Origin: Ilumatobacteraceae bacterium
Lineage (GTDB): Bacteria; Actinomycetota; Acidimicrobiia; Acidimicrobiales; Ilumatobacteraceae
Direction of reading: 5' to 3'
DNA: 10,788 nt
Assembly (NCBI GenBank): GCA_007117775.1
Contig: SKFX01000232.1
Span: 1 to 10,788, forward strand
Part shown: positions 1 through 6,229 of the stretch, one piece after another
How positions within the stretch are numbered: the first letter of the stretch is position 1
How the letters are laid out: the number at the start of each line of letters is the position of its first letter
The notes under the pieces: generated by a model
Seen by the model: the letters and a program-made list of their open reading frames with translations, nothing else
Databases searched by the model: none
Told to the model about the DNA's origin: nothing
Position numbers and translations under genes: made by a program

Positions 1-24
1 CCCAGTCATCGTCCCAGTCATCGT
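1..24. repeat. 12-bp direct tandem repeat at the left edge
   Basis: Two perfect adjacent copies of the 12-mer CCCAGTCATCGT lie at 1-12 and 13-24, and the array may continue to the left of the window. Read on the minus strand in one open frame it would encode an acidic repeat (Asp-Asp-Asp-Trp twice). That frame is open leftward from a possible ATG at 91-89, but it has no clear ribosome binding site and resembles no protein I know. Bases 25-110 otherwise show nothing recognisable. The repeat is directly visible; its function is unknown. Confidence 0.6.
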
Positions 25-110
25 CCGGGCAGGCGGATGGATCCGACCTCCCGAGCCGCCCACCCGGACACCCCCGGTGCACAGCGGCCATCGGCCAGCG
101 GAATCGATGC

Positions 111-584
111 TCAGGCGAAACGGCTGGCGAAGCCGATGCGGATCAGGGTGCCGAAGGACTCTTCGACGGCGGCGAACAGTGTCCCGAGCACCCGGTCGAG
201 TTGTTCGGCGTCGACATCATCGACGAGCAGTTCACCACGCAGGAACACCGCATCTTCGATCCCGATCGAGAAATGGGCTCCGACGAGGCGCTCATTGCGA
301 CGCAACAGGTTCTCATAGAGCATCTCGGCGTTCTCCTCCGGAGCGGGCATCACATAGGTCTCATAGCGCAGGGTGCGCTGGCCGAGGGTCAGCCAGACCG
401 TGGTGAACTCCTTGGCCTCGCCGCGCATGCGCACATACCACCGCGGATCACCCGATGCGGTGTCATCGCTGGTTCCGCGGTCGATCGCTGCGATCGATGT
501 CGACACCTCGGCGAGCTCGGCCAACCAGATATCGATACGGCCGGCGAGGTGAGCCACGCCATCGCGATCGAGATAGCCGCTCAC
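111..584 (-). CDS. YbjN-domain protein downstream of mshA
   Basis: This 157-aa cytoplasmic protein belongs to the YbjN family (bacterial sensory transduction regulator type), whose biochemical role is not established. The core has the pattern seen in the mycobacterial protein encoded next to mshA (Rv0487): a Trp-Tyr-Val-Arg-Met-Arg-Gly-Glu segment, then LTLGQRTLRYET, MPAPEEN, LLRRNERL, and a helix ending in IRIGF. The fold is probably similar to type III secretion chaperones. There is no signal peptide or membrane segment. The start is GTG at 584, which overlaps the mshA TGA in the tetranucleotide GTGA; a GGTGG-like ribosome binding site lies inside the end of mshA. Translational coupling to mshA is therefore likely. 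The conserved pairing suggests a link to mycothiol metabolism, but this is inference from position only. The family assignment is fairly secure and the function is unknown. Confidence 0.82.
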   Translation of the reverse strand: MSGYLDRDGVAHLAGRIDIWLAELAEVSTSIAAIDRGTSDDTASGDPRWYVRMRGEAKEFTTVWLTLGQRTLRYETYVMPAPEENAEMLYENLLRRNERLVGAHFSIGIEDAVFLRGELLVDDVDAEQLDRVLGTLFAAVEESFGTLIRIGFASRFA

Positions 585-1798
585 AGACAGGCCACCGGTT
601 CGAGCGCCGTCAGTTCCAGATACAGCCGCCGCGCCCGCGCCGCCGCGGTGCCCCAGCGGTACTGCAGCGAGTGCTCATAGCCGGCACGACCCATCCGCGC
701 TGCGAGCACCGGATCATCGAGGATTGCGGCGACCGCGTCAGCGAACGGACGCGGATTGCGTTCGTCGATGACGAACCCGGTCCGGCCGTGCTCGACCAGC
801 GATAGCAGTCCACCGACACCCGATGCCACCACCGGGATCCCGCAGGCGGCGGCCTCGAGCGCGACCAGGCCGAAGCTCTCCGAACGGCTCGGCACCATCA
901 CCACATCGGCGGCGCGGTAATAGCTCGACAGGGTGTGGTGCGGCTGGGGTGCCACGAAGTCGACCCGATCCGACAGGCCGAGTTCATCGACGAGTTCGCG
1001 CACCTGCGTGGTGTGGTGGTCGGCACCCGATGACCCGCCGATGATCAACAGCCGGGCATCGCCATGGCCGAGTCCGGCGAGTCGTTCCATGGTCCGCACT
1101 GCGAGATCGGGTCCCTTGAGCGGCTGGATGCGACCGACGAAGACCACCAGCGGCCGATCGGGATCCAGGTCGAGCGCTCGGCGAGCCCCGCGTCGGTCAC
1201 CGGGAGAGAAGAACGCCGGGTGGACACCGGGGGCGATCGTCTCGAAGCGGCCGACCGGATCGGGGTGCAGTGAGCGGAACTGGCGCTCCTCCTCGGCGCA
1301 GCTGACGCTGATGGCATCAGCGCAGTTGATGATGTCCAATTCGGCGACCTCGCGCAGCCCCGGGTCCGGATCGCCGCCGGCGGCTTTGATCCGCGCCAAG
1401 GTGTGGAAGGTCATCACGAAGGGCACGCCGAGTTCGTGTTTGAGCCGGTGGCCGACGAGGCCGCTCAGCCAATAGTGCGCATGGACCGCGTCGACGCCAC
1501 CGCGCGCTGCGATGTCGATCTTGACGGCGTCGGTGAACTCGTCCATCACCTCGCACAGCGCTTCTTTGGGCAGATGGTGCGGGCCGGCCTCGACATGGAC
1601 CACCCGATATCCGGGTTCGATCAGCACCTCGGGGGCCAGACCGGCGGCATCGGCGCGGGTGTACACGGTGCAGTCCACACCGGACTGAGCCAATGACGAG
1701 GCCAATTCGCGCACGTAGACGTTCATGCCGCCGCTATCACCCGATCCGGGTTGGGCCAACGGCGACGTATGCGCCGAGATCATCGCGATCCGATTCAC
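581..1798 (-). CDS. mshA: D-inositol-3-phosphate glycosyltransferase (MshA)
   Basis: A GT4-family retaining glycosyltransferase of about 405 aa. MshA transfers GlcNAc from UDP-GlcNAc to 1L-myo-inositol-1-phosphate, the first step of mycothiol biosynthesis in the cytoplasm. The N-terminal Rossmann domain begins IAMISAHTSPLAQPG and continues into the MshA signature GSGDSGGMNVYV (residues 18-29). By comparison with Corynebacterium MshA, the inositol-phosphate contacts are present: Asn26, Lys78, Tyr109 (HAHYWLSG), Thr133 (FHTLA) and Arg149. The nucleotide-sugar residues are also present: Arg223 and Lys228 (GRIQPLKGP), and Glu307 and Glu315 (SESFGLVALEA). I chose GTG at 1798 because the homologous N-terminus starts here and an AGGTGGG ribosome binding site lies just upstream (1801-1807), although only 2-3 nt away. 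The open frame runs further to 1918, but that would overlap the upstream gene and adds unrelated sequence. ATG at 1783 is an alternative without a placed ribosome binding site. A TACCCT box at 1830-1825 (minus strand) in the 49-bp gap could give internal transcription; this is weak. Confidence 0.87.
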   Translation of the reverse strand: MNRIAMISAHTSPLAQPGSGDSGGMNVYVRELASSLAQSGVDCTVYTRADAAGLAPEVLIEPGYRVVHVEAGPHHLPKEALCEVMDEFTDAVKIDIAARGGVDAVHAHYWLSGLVGHRLKHELGVPFVMTFHTLARIKAAGGDPDPGLREVAELDIINCADAISVSCAEEERQFRSLHPDPVGRFETIAPGVHPAFFSPGDRRGARRALDLDPDRPLVVFVGRIQPLKGPDLAVRTMERLAGLGHGDARLLIIGGSSGADHHTTQVRELVDELGLSDRVDFVAPQPHHTLSSYYRAADVVMVPSRSESFGLVALEAAACGIPVVASGVGGLLSLVEHGRTGFVIDERNPRPFADAVAAILDDPVLAARMGRAGYEHSLQYRWGTAAARARRLYLELTALEPVACL

Positions 1799-1847
1799 AA
1801 CCCACCTACAACGCCGAGACGGTGAGGGTATTCCGTCCGCTTGTCCC

Positions 1848-2378
1848 TCACCGGTCGTCGTCGGCGCCAAGGTCGATGGTGGCCTCACCGTCGCGGTAGC
1901 GCCGCACGAGTTCGGCACTCAACGCATCGAGCATCTCGAAGCGGGCCCGACGATCGGCCGACACCTCGGCCTCGAAGGCCCCGAGCGCATCGATCAGCGC
2001 AGCGCGCTCGGAGTCGGAGAGCTCCTCGAGGCGACTGAAGCCGAAGCGCGTACACAGTGCCTCGAGGTCGGCCACCAGCGCACTGTCCTCGACGGGAACC
2101 TCATCGGGGCGCGGCGGGCGCGGTTCACCGCCGACGAGTTGGCGGGTCAACACCTCCTGCAGCTCCCCGGTGATATCGCGATCGTCACCCGAGTCGTCAC
2201 CGGAGTCATCATGAGCGGACCAGCGCGCCAGATCGAGGCGGGCCTGTGCGATCCGGCGGACATAGGAGACCACATCATCCTCATGCTGCAGACGCTCCCG
2301 GGTGGCGCGCAGCTCCGATAGCTCAAGGGCGCGCAGCGCCTCGGAGTCGAATCCACCGGTGCCGGACTGATCAGCCAT
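1848..2378 (-). CDS. RsiG/AmfC-like c-di-GMP-binding anti-sigma factor candidate
   Basis: This 176-aa soluble, highly charged, helix-rich protein has no membrane segment. It contains two copies of a spacing that matches the c-di-GMP-binding motif of Streptomyces RsiG, E(X)3S(X)2R(X)3Q(X)3D. The first copy is D34-S38-R41-Q45-D49 (Asp in place of the first Glu). The second is E136-S140-R143-F147-D151 (Phe in place of Gln). Each lies in a predicted long helix, as in the antiparallel coiled coil of RsiG. Between them is an acidic linker (DDSGDDSGDDRD, residues 57-68) and a helical segment. The end, ALSAELVRRYRDGEA, also fits the family, often annotated as aerial mycelium formation protein. In Streptomyces, RsiG sequesters the sigma factor WhiG when bound to c-di-GMP. 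No sigma gene lies in this window, so the partner is unknown. The start is ATG 2378, fixed by a strong AGGAGG at 2389-2384 with a 5-nt spacer. The gene overlaps the upstream moaD-like gene by 8 bp and precedes mshA. Anti-sigma function is inferred. Confidence 0.75.
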   Translation of the reverse strand: MADQSGTGGFDSEALRALELSELRATRERLQHEDDVVSYVRRIAQARLDLARWSAHDDSGDDSGDDRDITGELQEVLTRQLVGGEPRPPRPDEVPVEDSALVADLEALCTRFGFSRLEELSDSERAALIDALGAFEAEVSADRRARFEMLDALSAELVRRYRDGEATIDLGADDDR

Positions 2379-2616
2379 CGCATCCTCCTGAGACCGGCGG
2401 CAGGATCGCCACCTCATCGGAGGGGCCCACCGGTGTGGTCCCCACGGCCGCCTCACCGTTGACCCACACCCGACAGGTGTCGAGCACCGAGACCAACCCG
2501 GGCCCGAACCGCTCGCCGATCGTGTCGATCACCTCGCCCACGGTCGTGGCGTCGACCTCGGTGGATCCGGTGCCCGCCGCCTGGCGGGCTGCCGCGAAGA
2601 GTCGAACGGTCGCCAT
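2371..2616 (-). CDS. MoaD/ThiS-family sulfur-carrier protein with a 3-residue C-terminal extension
   Basis: An 81-aa beta-grasp (ubiquitin-like) protein. The N-terminus MATVRLFAAARQAAG is the MoaD pattern, followed by a VGEVIDTIGERF helix, the VWVNGE strand, and DEVAILPPVSGG at the end. In MoaD and ThiS the terminal Gly-Gly is adenylated and thiocarboxylated to carry sulfur, for molybdopterin, thiamine or (CysO-type) cysteine synthesis. Here the diglycine is Gly77-Gly78, not the last residues: Cys-Asp-Gly follow before TGA. Such tails must be cut off in some sulfur carriers, for example QbsE-type proteins processed by a JAMM-family protease. No activating or processing enzyme lies in the window, so the pathway is open. 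The start is ATG 2616. The frame reaches to 2736, but that would run through the divergent gene. There is no Shine-Dalgarno site, but TACGCT sits 7 nt upstream, so the mRNA may be leaderless. It is the first gene of the rsiG-mshA-ybjN string. Confidence 0.8.
   Translation of the reverse strand: MATVRLFAAARQAAGTGSTEVDATTVGEVIDTIGERFGPGLVSVLDTCRVWVNGEAAVGTTPVGPSDEVAILPPVSGGCDG
2384..2389 (-). promoter_or_regulatory. Ribosome binding site AGGAGG of the rsiG-like gene, inside the moaD-like gene
   Basis: A perfect AGGAGG on the minus strand lies 5 nt before the ATG at 2378 and decides the start of the RsiG-like gene. The same bases form most of the two GGA codons for Gly77-Gly78 of the upstream MoaD-like protein, so the diglycine that the ubiquitin-fold protein needs and the downstream ribosome binding site share one sequence. 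Confidence 0.8.
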
Positions 2617-2623
2617 CGATGAA

Positions 2624-2629
2624 AGCGTA
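2624..2629 (-). promoter_or_regulatory. Candidate -10 box for the moaD-like gene (leaderless type)
   Basis: TACGCT on the minus strand fits the actinobacterial -10 pattern TANNNT and ends 7 nt before the ATG at 2616. Transcription would start within 1 nt of the start codon, which agrees with the missing Shine-Dalgarno site. I see no convincing -35 element. Confidence 0.4.
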
Positions 2630-2642
2630 GCGGCGCCACTAC
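2627..2642. promoter_or_regulatory. 16-bp near-perfect palindrome between divergent genes (possible operator)
   Basis: The sequence GTAGCGGCGCCACTAC has dyad symmetry in 14 of 16 positions: the GTAG/CTAC arms and the GGCGCC centre pair, and one symmetric pair is mismatched. It is centred between 2634 and 2635 and overlaps both divergent -10 boxes. A bound dimeric regulator could control both directions. The symmetry is visible; the operator role is inference, and part of the symmetry may only reflect two opposed -10 boxes. Confidence 0.4.
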
Positions 2643-2645
2643 ATT
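2640..2645 (+). promoter_or_regulatory. Candidate -10 box for the histidine phosphatase gene (leaderless type)
   Basis: TACATT fits TANNNT and ends 7 nt before the ATG at 2653, mirroring the spacing on the opposite strand. No clear -35 element or Shine-Dalgarno site is seen. It supports ATG 2653 over the in-frame TTG at 2644, which overlaps this box. Confidence 0.4.
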
Positions 2646-2652
2646 GCCCGAG

Positions 2653-3363
2653 ATGAACCCGGCTCTCGACAGCTCTGCAAGCGTGCATCCTGCCCTCGAG
2701 AATCCCGGCATCGATGCGGTATTGCTGATCCGCCACGGCCAGAGCGAATGGAACGCAGCGCGGCGCTGGCAGGGGATGGCGGACTCACCGCTGACCGAGT
2801 TCGGCCAGCGTCAGGCGATGGCGGCCGCCGGGACCCTGGCGGGCATCGTCGCGGACCCGAAGACCGATCTCGTCTTCGCCGAGTGCTGGTCCAGCCAACT
2901 CGGCCGCGCCCAGGCCACCGCTGCGATCATCGCAGACCGGCTCGGGATCGAGACCGGCCCGATCGAGATGCGCCTGTGCGAAATCGATGCCGGGCCCTGG
3001 GAGGGCCTCACGATCGATGAGATCGAGGCCTCCTGGCCGGGCTATCTCGACGAGCATCGTCGACCCGATGGCTTCGAGACCGTCGACTCGGTGATCGCAC
3101 GGGCACTCGACGCGCTCGCCGACCTCGCTGCGCGCGCCGTGGATCTCGGCCAGCCGCTCATCGTGGTCACCCATTCAGGGGTGATGCGCGCCATCCGGGC
3201 CCATTTCGGCCGCGGCTCCGAGCGCGTCGGCAACCTCGATGGCTGTTGGATCACCGCCACACCGACCGATCAAGGCACCGGTGTCGAGATCGGCCTCGGC
3301 GAGACGGTGGTACTGCTCGATGAGTCGCTGATGACCCCCGGCGGCTTCGAACAGCGTCGCTGA
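2653..3363 (+). CDS. Histidine phosphatase superfamily protein (phosphoglycerate mutase-like)
   Basis: A 236-aa cytoplasmic protein of histidine phosphatase branch 1. The phospho-accepting motif LIRHGQSEWN gives catalytic His28 in RHG (residues 27-29). The proton-donor glutamate is in RLCEIDAGPWEG (Glu110, or less likely Glu117). The second active-site histidine is His174 in VVTHSG. The spacing and length (about 200-240 aa) fit cofactor-dependent mutase-like phosphatases such as GpmB and the mycobacterial glucosyl-3-phosphoglycerate phosphatase, but sequence alone does not settle mutase versus phosphatase or the substrate. About 20 poorly conserved residues precede the first beta strand. I chose ATG 2653; TTG 2644 would add three residues. 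In mycobacteria a phosphoglycerate mutase gene (gpm1, Rv0489) lies near mshA-ybjN on the same strand. Here a different-looking family member is divergent from that string, so the resemblance in context may be coincidence. Confidence 0.85.
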   Translation: MNPALDSSASVHPALENPGIDAVLLIRHGQSEWNAARRWQGMADSPLTEFGQRQAMAAAGTLAGIVADPKTDLVFAECWSSQLGRAQATAAIIADRLGIETGPIEMRLCEIDAGPWEGLTIDEIEASWPGYLDEHRRPDGFETVDSVIARALDALADLAARAVDLGQPLIVVTHSGVMRAIRAHFGRGSERVGNLDGCWITATPTDQGTGVEIGLGETVVLLDESLMTPGGFEQRR

Positions 3364-3407
3364 CCGTCATCCACCGGCGCTGCCGGGCGACGACGGCGAC
3401 CCAGCGC

Positions 3408-3413
3408 TATGCT
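3408..3413 (+). promoter_or_regulatory. Candidate -10 box for the peptidyl-prolyl isomerase gene
   Basis: TATGCT, a good TANNNT match, ends 9 nt before the GTG at 3423. This predicts a 5' leader of only a few bases. A short AGG lies between, but it is too weak to count as a clear ribosome binding site. No obvious -35 element is seen. Confidence 0.4.
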
Positions 3414-3422
3414 GCAGGCCTC

Positions 3423-4253
<831 letters not shown>

Positions 4254-4301
4254 CCCGGATCTGACCCGCTCTCACCCACCCTGGTCTCAGCCGGCCAGAT
4301 C

Positions 4302-4928
4302 TCAGCTGGGCAGTTCGCCGTCGATGAGGACGTCGCCGATGGTCTCCCACGCGCCGTTGCGCCGGAGCAGCGCAGCCCCGGTGGGCACCTCGGCCACGGG
4401 CACATCAGCGAGATCGCGGGTGCGGTGCAGACGCTCCTCGGTCCAGGTCTCGGTCTCGGTCGCCACTGCGAGACCATCGATCAACCCGAGGCCGATCGTG
4501 AATGCCCCACCGCGTGGATCGGTCATTGGATTGCACAGCGCTGCGGCCGATCCGGCCACCGCCGCGATCAACCCGCCGCGCTCGACCACTGCGACGATGG
4601 CCGACCACAGATCGGTATCGGTCAGCACCGAGCGCAGATGGATCGGGGAGTCACCGACCAGGTACACCGCGACGGCATCACCGATTGCAGCGTCCACATC
4701 CACATCGAGCGCATCACCGCGGGTGTAGATCTCGAGGGGTCGCACGGCCACACCGATCCGCTCAGCCCAGACGTGCGACGCATCGACGAGATCGCGCGGG
4801 TTCTCGAAGGCATCGGCGGTCGGCATCACCACGACCTCGGTCGCGCCGGCTTCGGTGAGGAGTCGACGATCCAGATCGTCATTGGCCTCGAACGGGCCGC
4901 CGCCCAACAGTGCAATGGTGCCGGTCAT
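4302..4928 (-). CDS. Peptidase S51/cyanophycinase-like (class I GATase-fold) protein, possibly inactive
   Basis: A 208-aa cytoplasmic protein. It opens with TIALLGGGPF and continues with VVVMPTADAFENP, VYLVGDSPIHLRSVL (where peptidase E and cyanophycinase have a GG-N-T-like motif) and GGLIAAVAGSAAALCNPM. The last is the nucleophile elbow, with candidate Ser127. It then has FTIGLGLIDGL. Family S51 members such as dipeptidase E (Asp-X dipeptides) and cyanophycinase use a Ser-His-acid arrangement, with the His a few residues after the GLGL segment, typically in a Pro-His-Phe/Tyr context. Here the corresponding stretch is AVATETETWTEE, with no histidine; the only nearby one is His168 in ERLHRT. 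The protein may therefore be non-catalytic or use another residue. The start is ATG 4928 with no Shine-Dalgarno site and a TAGCAT box exactly 6 nt upstream. It lies 31 bp downstream of mnhG on the same strand and is convergent to the isomerase gene. The fold is likely; the substrate is unknown. Confidence 0.72.
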   Translation of the reverse strand: MTGTIALLGGGPFEANDDLDRRLLTEAGATEVVVMPTADAFENPRDLVDASHVWAERIGVAVRPLEIYTRGDALDVDVDAAIGDAVAVYLVGDSPIHLRSVLTDTDLWSAIVAVVERGGLIAAVAGSAAALCNPMTDPRGGAFTIGLGLIDGLAVATETETWTEERLHRTRDLADVPVAEVPTGAALLRRNGAWETIGDVLIDGELPS

Positions 4929-4934
4929 GGTCCG

Positions 4935-4940
4935 ATGCTA
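4935..4940 (-). promoter_or_regulatory. Candidate -10 box for the S51-like gene (leaderless type)
   Basis: TAGCAT on the minus strand fits TANNNT and ends exactly 6 nt before the ATG at 4928, so the A of the start codon would be the first transcribed base. The box lies in the 31-bp gap after mnhG, which suggests that this gene has its own promoter apart from the antiporter operon. Confidence 0.45.
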
Positions 4941-4959
4941 CGCCCCGATATCGCCGCCG

Positions 4960-5316
4960 TCAGCGCTTCGTGGCCCGATCATCACCACCATCTGCCCCGT
5001 CGTGGAGATCGGCGGTCCATTCATCGACGGTGTCGATCCGGGTGACGAGGCGGCCGTGGATGGCACGACCGAGGAGATGGGTGCCCACCGGGGCGGCGAG
5101 GAACTGCAGGATCACCACCAAGATGAGGGCCAGCACCAACGCGAGGGTGCGTAATTCGAGCGCGGTGCCGATCGCCACCAACAACAGACCGAGCGTCGGG
5201 CCCTTGGCGGCGGGATGCATCCGGGTGTAGGCATCTTTGAAGCGCAGTGCACCGAGGCCGGCCAGCATCGTGAACGCGGCACCGACCACGATCAGGATCC
5301 CGGCCAAGGTGTTCAT
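4960..5316 (-). CDS. mnhG: Na+/H+ antiporter subunit MnhG/MrpG
   Basis: A 118-aa small membrane subunit, the last of the Mrp complex. It has three predicted membrane helices: NTLAGILIVVGAAFTMLAGLG, PTLGLLLVAIGTAL and LALVLALILVVILQFLAAPVG. The family signature between the first two reads LRFKDAYTRMHPAAKGPTLG, where most members have Arg-Phe-Pro-Asp. A polar C-terminal tail of about 30 residues follows the conserved Ala-Pro-Val-Gly-Thr-His-Leu-Leu-Gly-Arg-Ala segment. The subunit is needed for assembly of the antiporter; its exact role in transport is unclear. The start is ATG 5316, overlapping the mnhF stop by ATGA. A longer open frame up to 5550 gives an arginine-rich non-homologous extension and overlaps mnhF, so it was rejected. 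Confidence 0.9.
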   Translation of the reverse strand: MNTLAGILIVVGAAFTMLAGLGALRFKDAYTRMHPAAKGPTLGLLLVAIGTALELRTLALVLALILVVILQFLAAPVGTHLLGRAIHGRLVTRIDTVDEWTADLHDGADGGDDRATKR

Positions 5317-5564
5317 GCGCCCCGCCGTTCCACGAATCGTGCCAGCACCCCAGCGCCGACGAAGCCGACGAGCGCCACCACCAACACGATGTCGATCTCG
5401 AAACCGGCATCGGAACGGGCCGCATCGACCATGACGGCGATGATCGTGGTGGTCGCCAATCCGTCGAGGGCGACCACCCGATCGGGCAGGCTCGGTCCGA
5501 TCAGCAACCTCACGAGGAATGCCAATGCACCGATCGACAACAGCACCCACGCCGCTTCGATCAT
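5313..5564 (-). CDS. mnhF: Na+/H+ antiporter subunit MnhF/MrpF
   Basis: An 83-aa subunit, normal length for the family, with three membrane helices (about 3-22, 35-50 and 56-76). The conserved loop GPSLPDRVVALDGL after helix 1 is the MrpF signature and includes the Asp (in PDR) studied as functionally important in Bacillus MrpF. The third helix, IDIVLVVALVGFVGAGVLARF, is followed by a short basic end. ATG 5564 overlaps the mnhE stop in ATGA, and a GGGGAG ribosome binding site lies about 8 nt upstream within mnhE. It stabilises the E-F-G side of the complex. Confidence 0.93.
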   Translation of the reverse strand: MIEAAWVLLSIGALAFLVRLLIGPSLPDRVVALDGLATTTIIAVMVDAARSDAGFEIDIVLVVALVGFVGAGVLARFVERRGA

Positions 5565-6229
5565 GACCGCTCTCCCCTCAGGATCGGGACCTCGAGGCCG
5601 GTCTCACCCGCTGCAATCGCGAGACGTGTCGCCTCGAGTGAGGCCAGCGCGGACCGTGACCCGAACGCCATGATGGCGAGGCGCGCGAGGCGGAACAGCC
5701 CGGCGCGCGCCGCTTCGGGATCATCGGCGCGCAGAATATGGGCGTACACGACGGCGCCGGGTGGCAGATCGCTGGTCTGGGGGAACCGTCGCACCTCCAC
5801 GGTGATCGAACCCGGTGTCAGGGTGATCGAATTGGCGATCAAGGTGACGAGCGCATCAGAACAACCGTGCAACGGCAGACGCAGGATGCCCGGATGGACG
5901 GTATTGCGCGGATTGATCACCTGCCAGGCCAACTGCAGGTTCGAGGTGACGACGGCGACCGCGAAATATGCGAAGAAGACCAGGGCGCGCAACGGCCGGA
6001 ACGCACCGCCCCCCATCCGGGCATCGGGTTGGCGCGGGAGGCCGACCACGATGAGCAATCCGGCCGATACCGCGATCCCCGAGATGACATTGGCCCAGGT
6101 GATCTGGCCCCACAGCGCCACCCACAGCACCACGAACCACACACCGAGGATCAGCCGGCGTCGCAGCCGGGCACGACGCGATCCACGATCGACCATCACA
6201 GCGGTGGTGTCGATATCTGCTGTGCTCAT
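5561..6229 (-). CDS. mnhE: Na+/H+ antiporter subunit MnhE/MrpE
   Basis: A 222-aa membrane subunit (PF01899 type), longer than the usual 160-190 aa. It begins with a polar, arginine-rich stretch (1-25). Two to three membrane helices follow (about 26-62 and 80-102), including the ALWGQITWANVISGIAVS segment. A cytoplasmic domain follows with the family signature ANSITLTPGSITVEV and then VVYAHILRADDPEAARAG. About 45 C-terminal residues with a helical, Ala-rich character (ARLAIMAFGSRSALASLEAT) extend beyond the usual end. ATG 6229 overlaps the mnhD stop by ATGA. In the Mrp complex MrpE supports assembly and full antiport activity. Confidence 0.92.
   Translation of the reverse strand: MSTADIDTTAVMVDRGSRRARLRRRLILGVWFVVLWVALWGQITWANVISGIAVSAGLLIVVGLPRQPDARMGGGAFRPLRALVFFAYFAVAVVTSNLQLAWQVINPRNTVHPGILRLPLHGCSDALVTLIANSITLTPGSITVEVRRFPQTSDLPPGAVVYAHILRADDPEAARAGLFRLARLAIMAFGSRSALASLEATRLAIAAGETGLEVPILRGERS

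Noticed and set aside
1799..1918. Longer mshA start at 1918
   Set aside because: It would overlap the rsiG-like gene by about 70 bp and add a Pro/Thr/Ser-rich stretch not seen in MshA. GTG 1798 gives the normal N-terminus.
1725..2321. Plus-strand open frame of 198 codons
   Set aside because: It is antisense to the mshA start and most of the rsiG-like gene, with no ribosome binding site or family motif.
2617..2736. Longer start at 2736 for the moaD-like gene
   Set aside because: It would overlap the divergent phosphatase gene. MoaD proteins begin at the residues encoded from 2616.
3377..3407. Inverted repeat GCGCTG...CAGCGC with a 19-nt loop between the phosphatase and isomerase genes
   Set aside because: It has six-base arms, a large loop and no T-tract, so it is not a convincing terminator. 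It abuts the TATGCT box, but chance is likely at this GC content.
4254..4301. Bidirectional terminator between the convergent isomerase and S51-like genes
   Set aside because: Only short CTGG/CCAG pairings are visible, with no strong stem or T-run on either strand.
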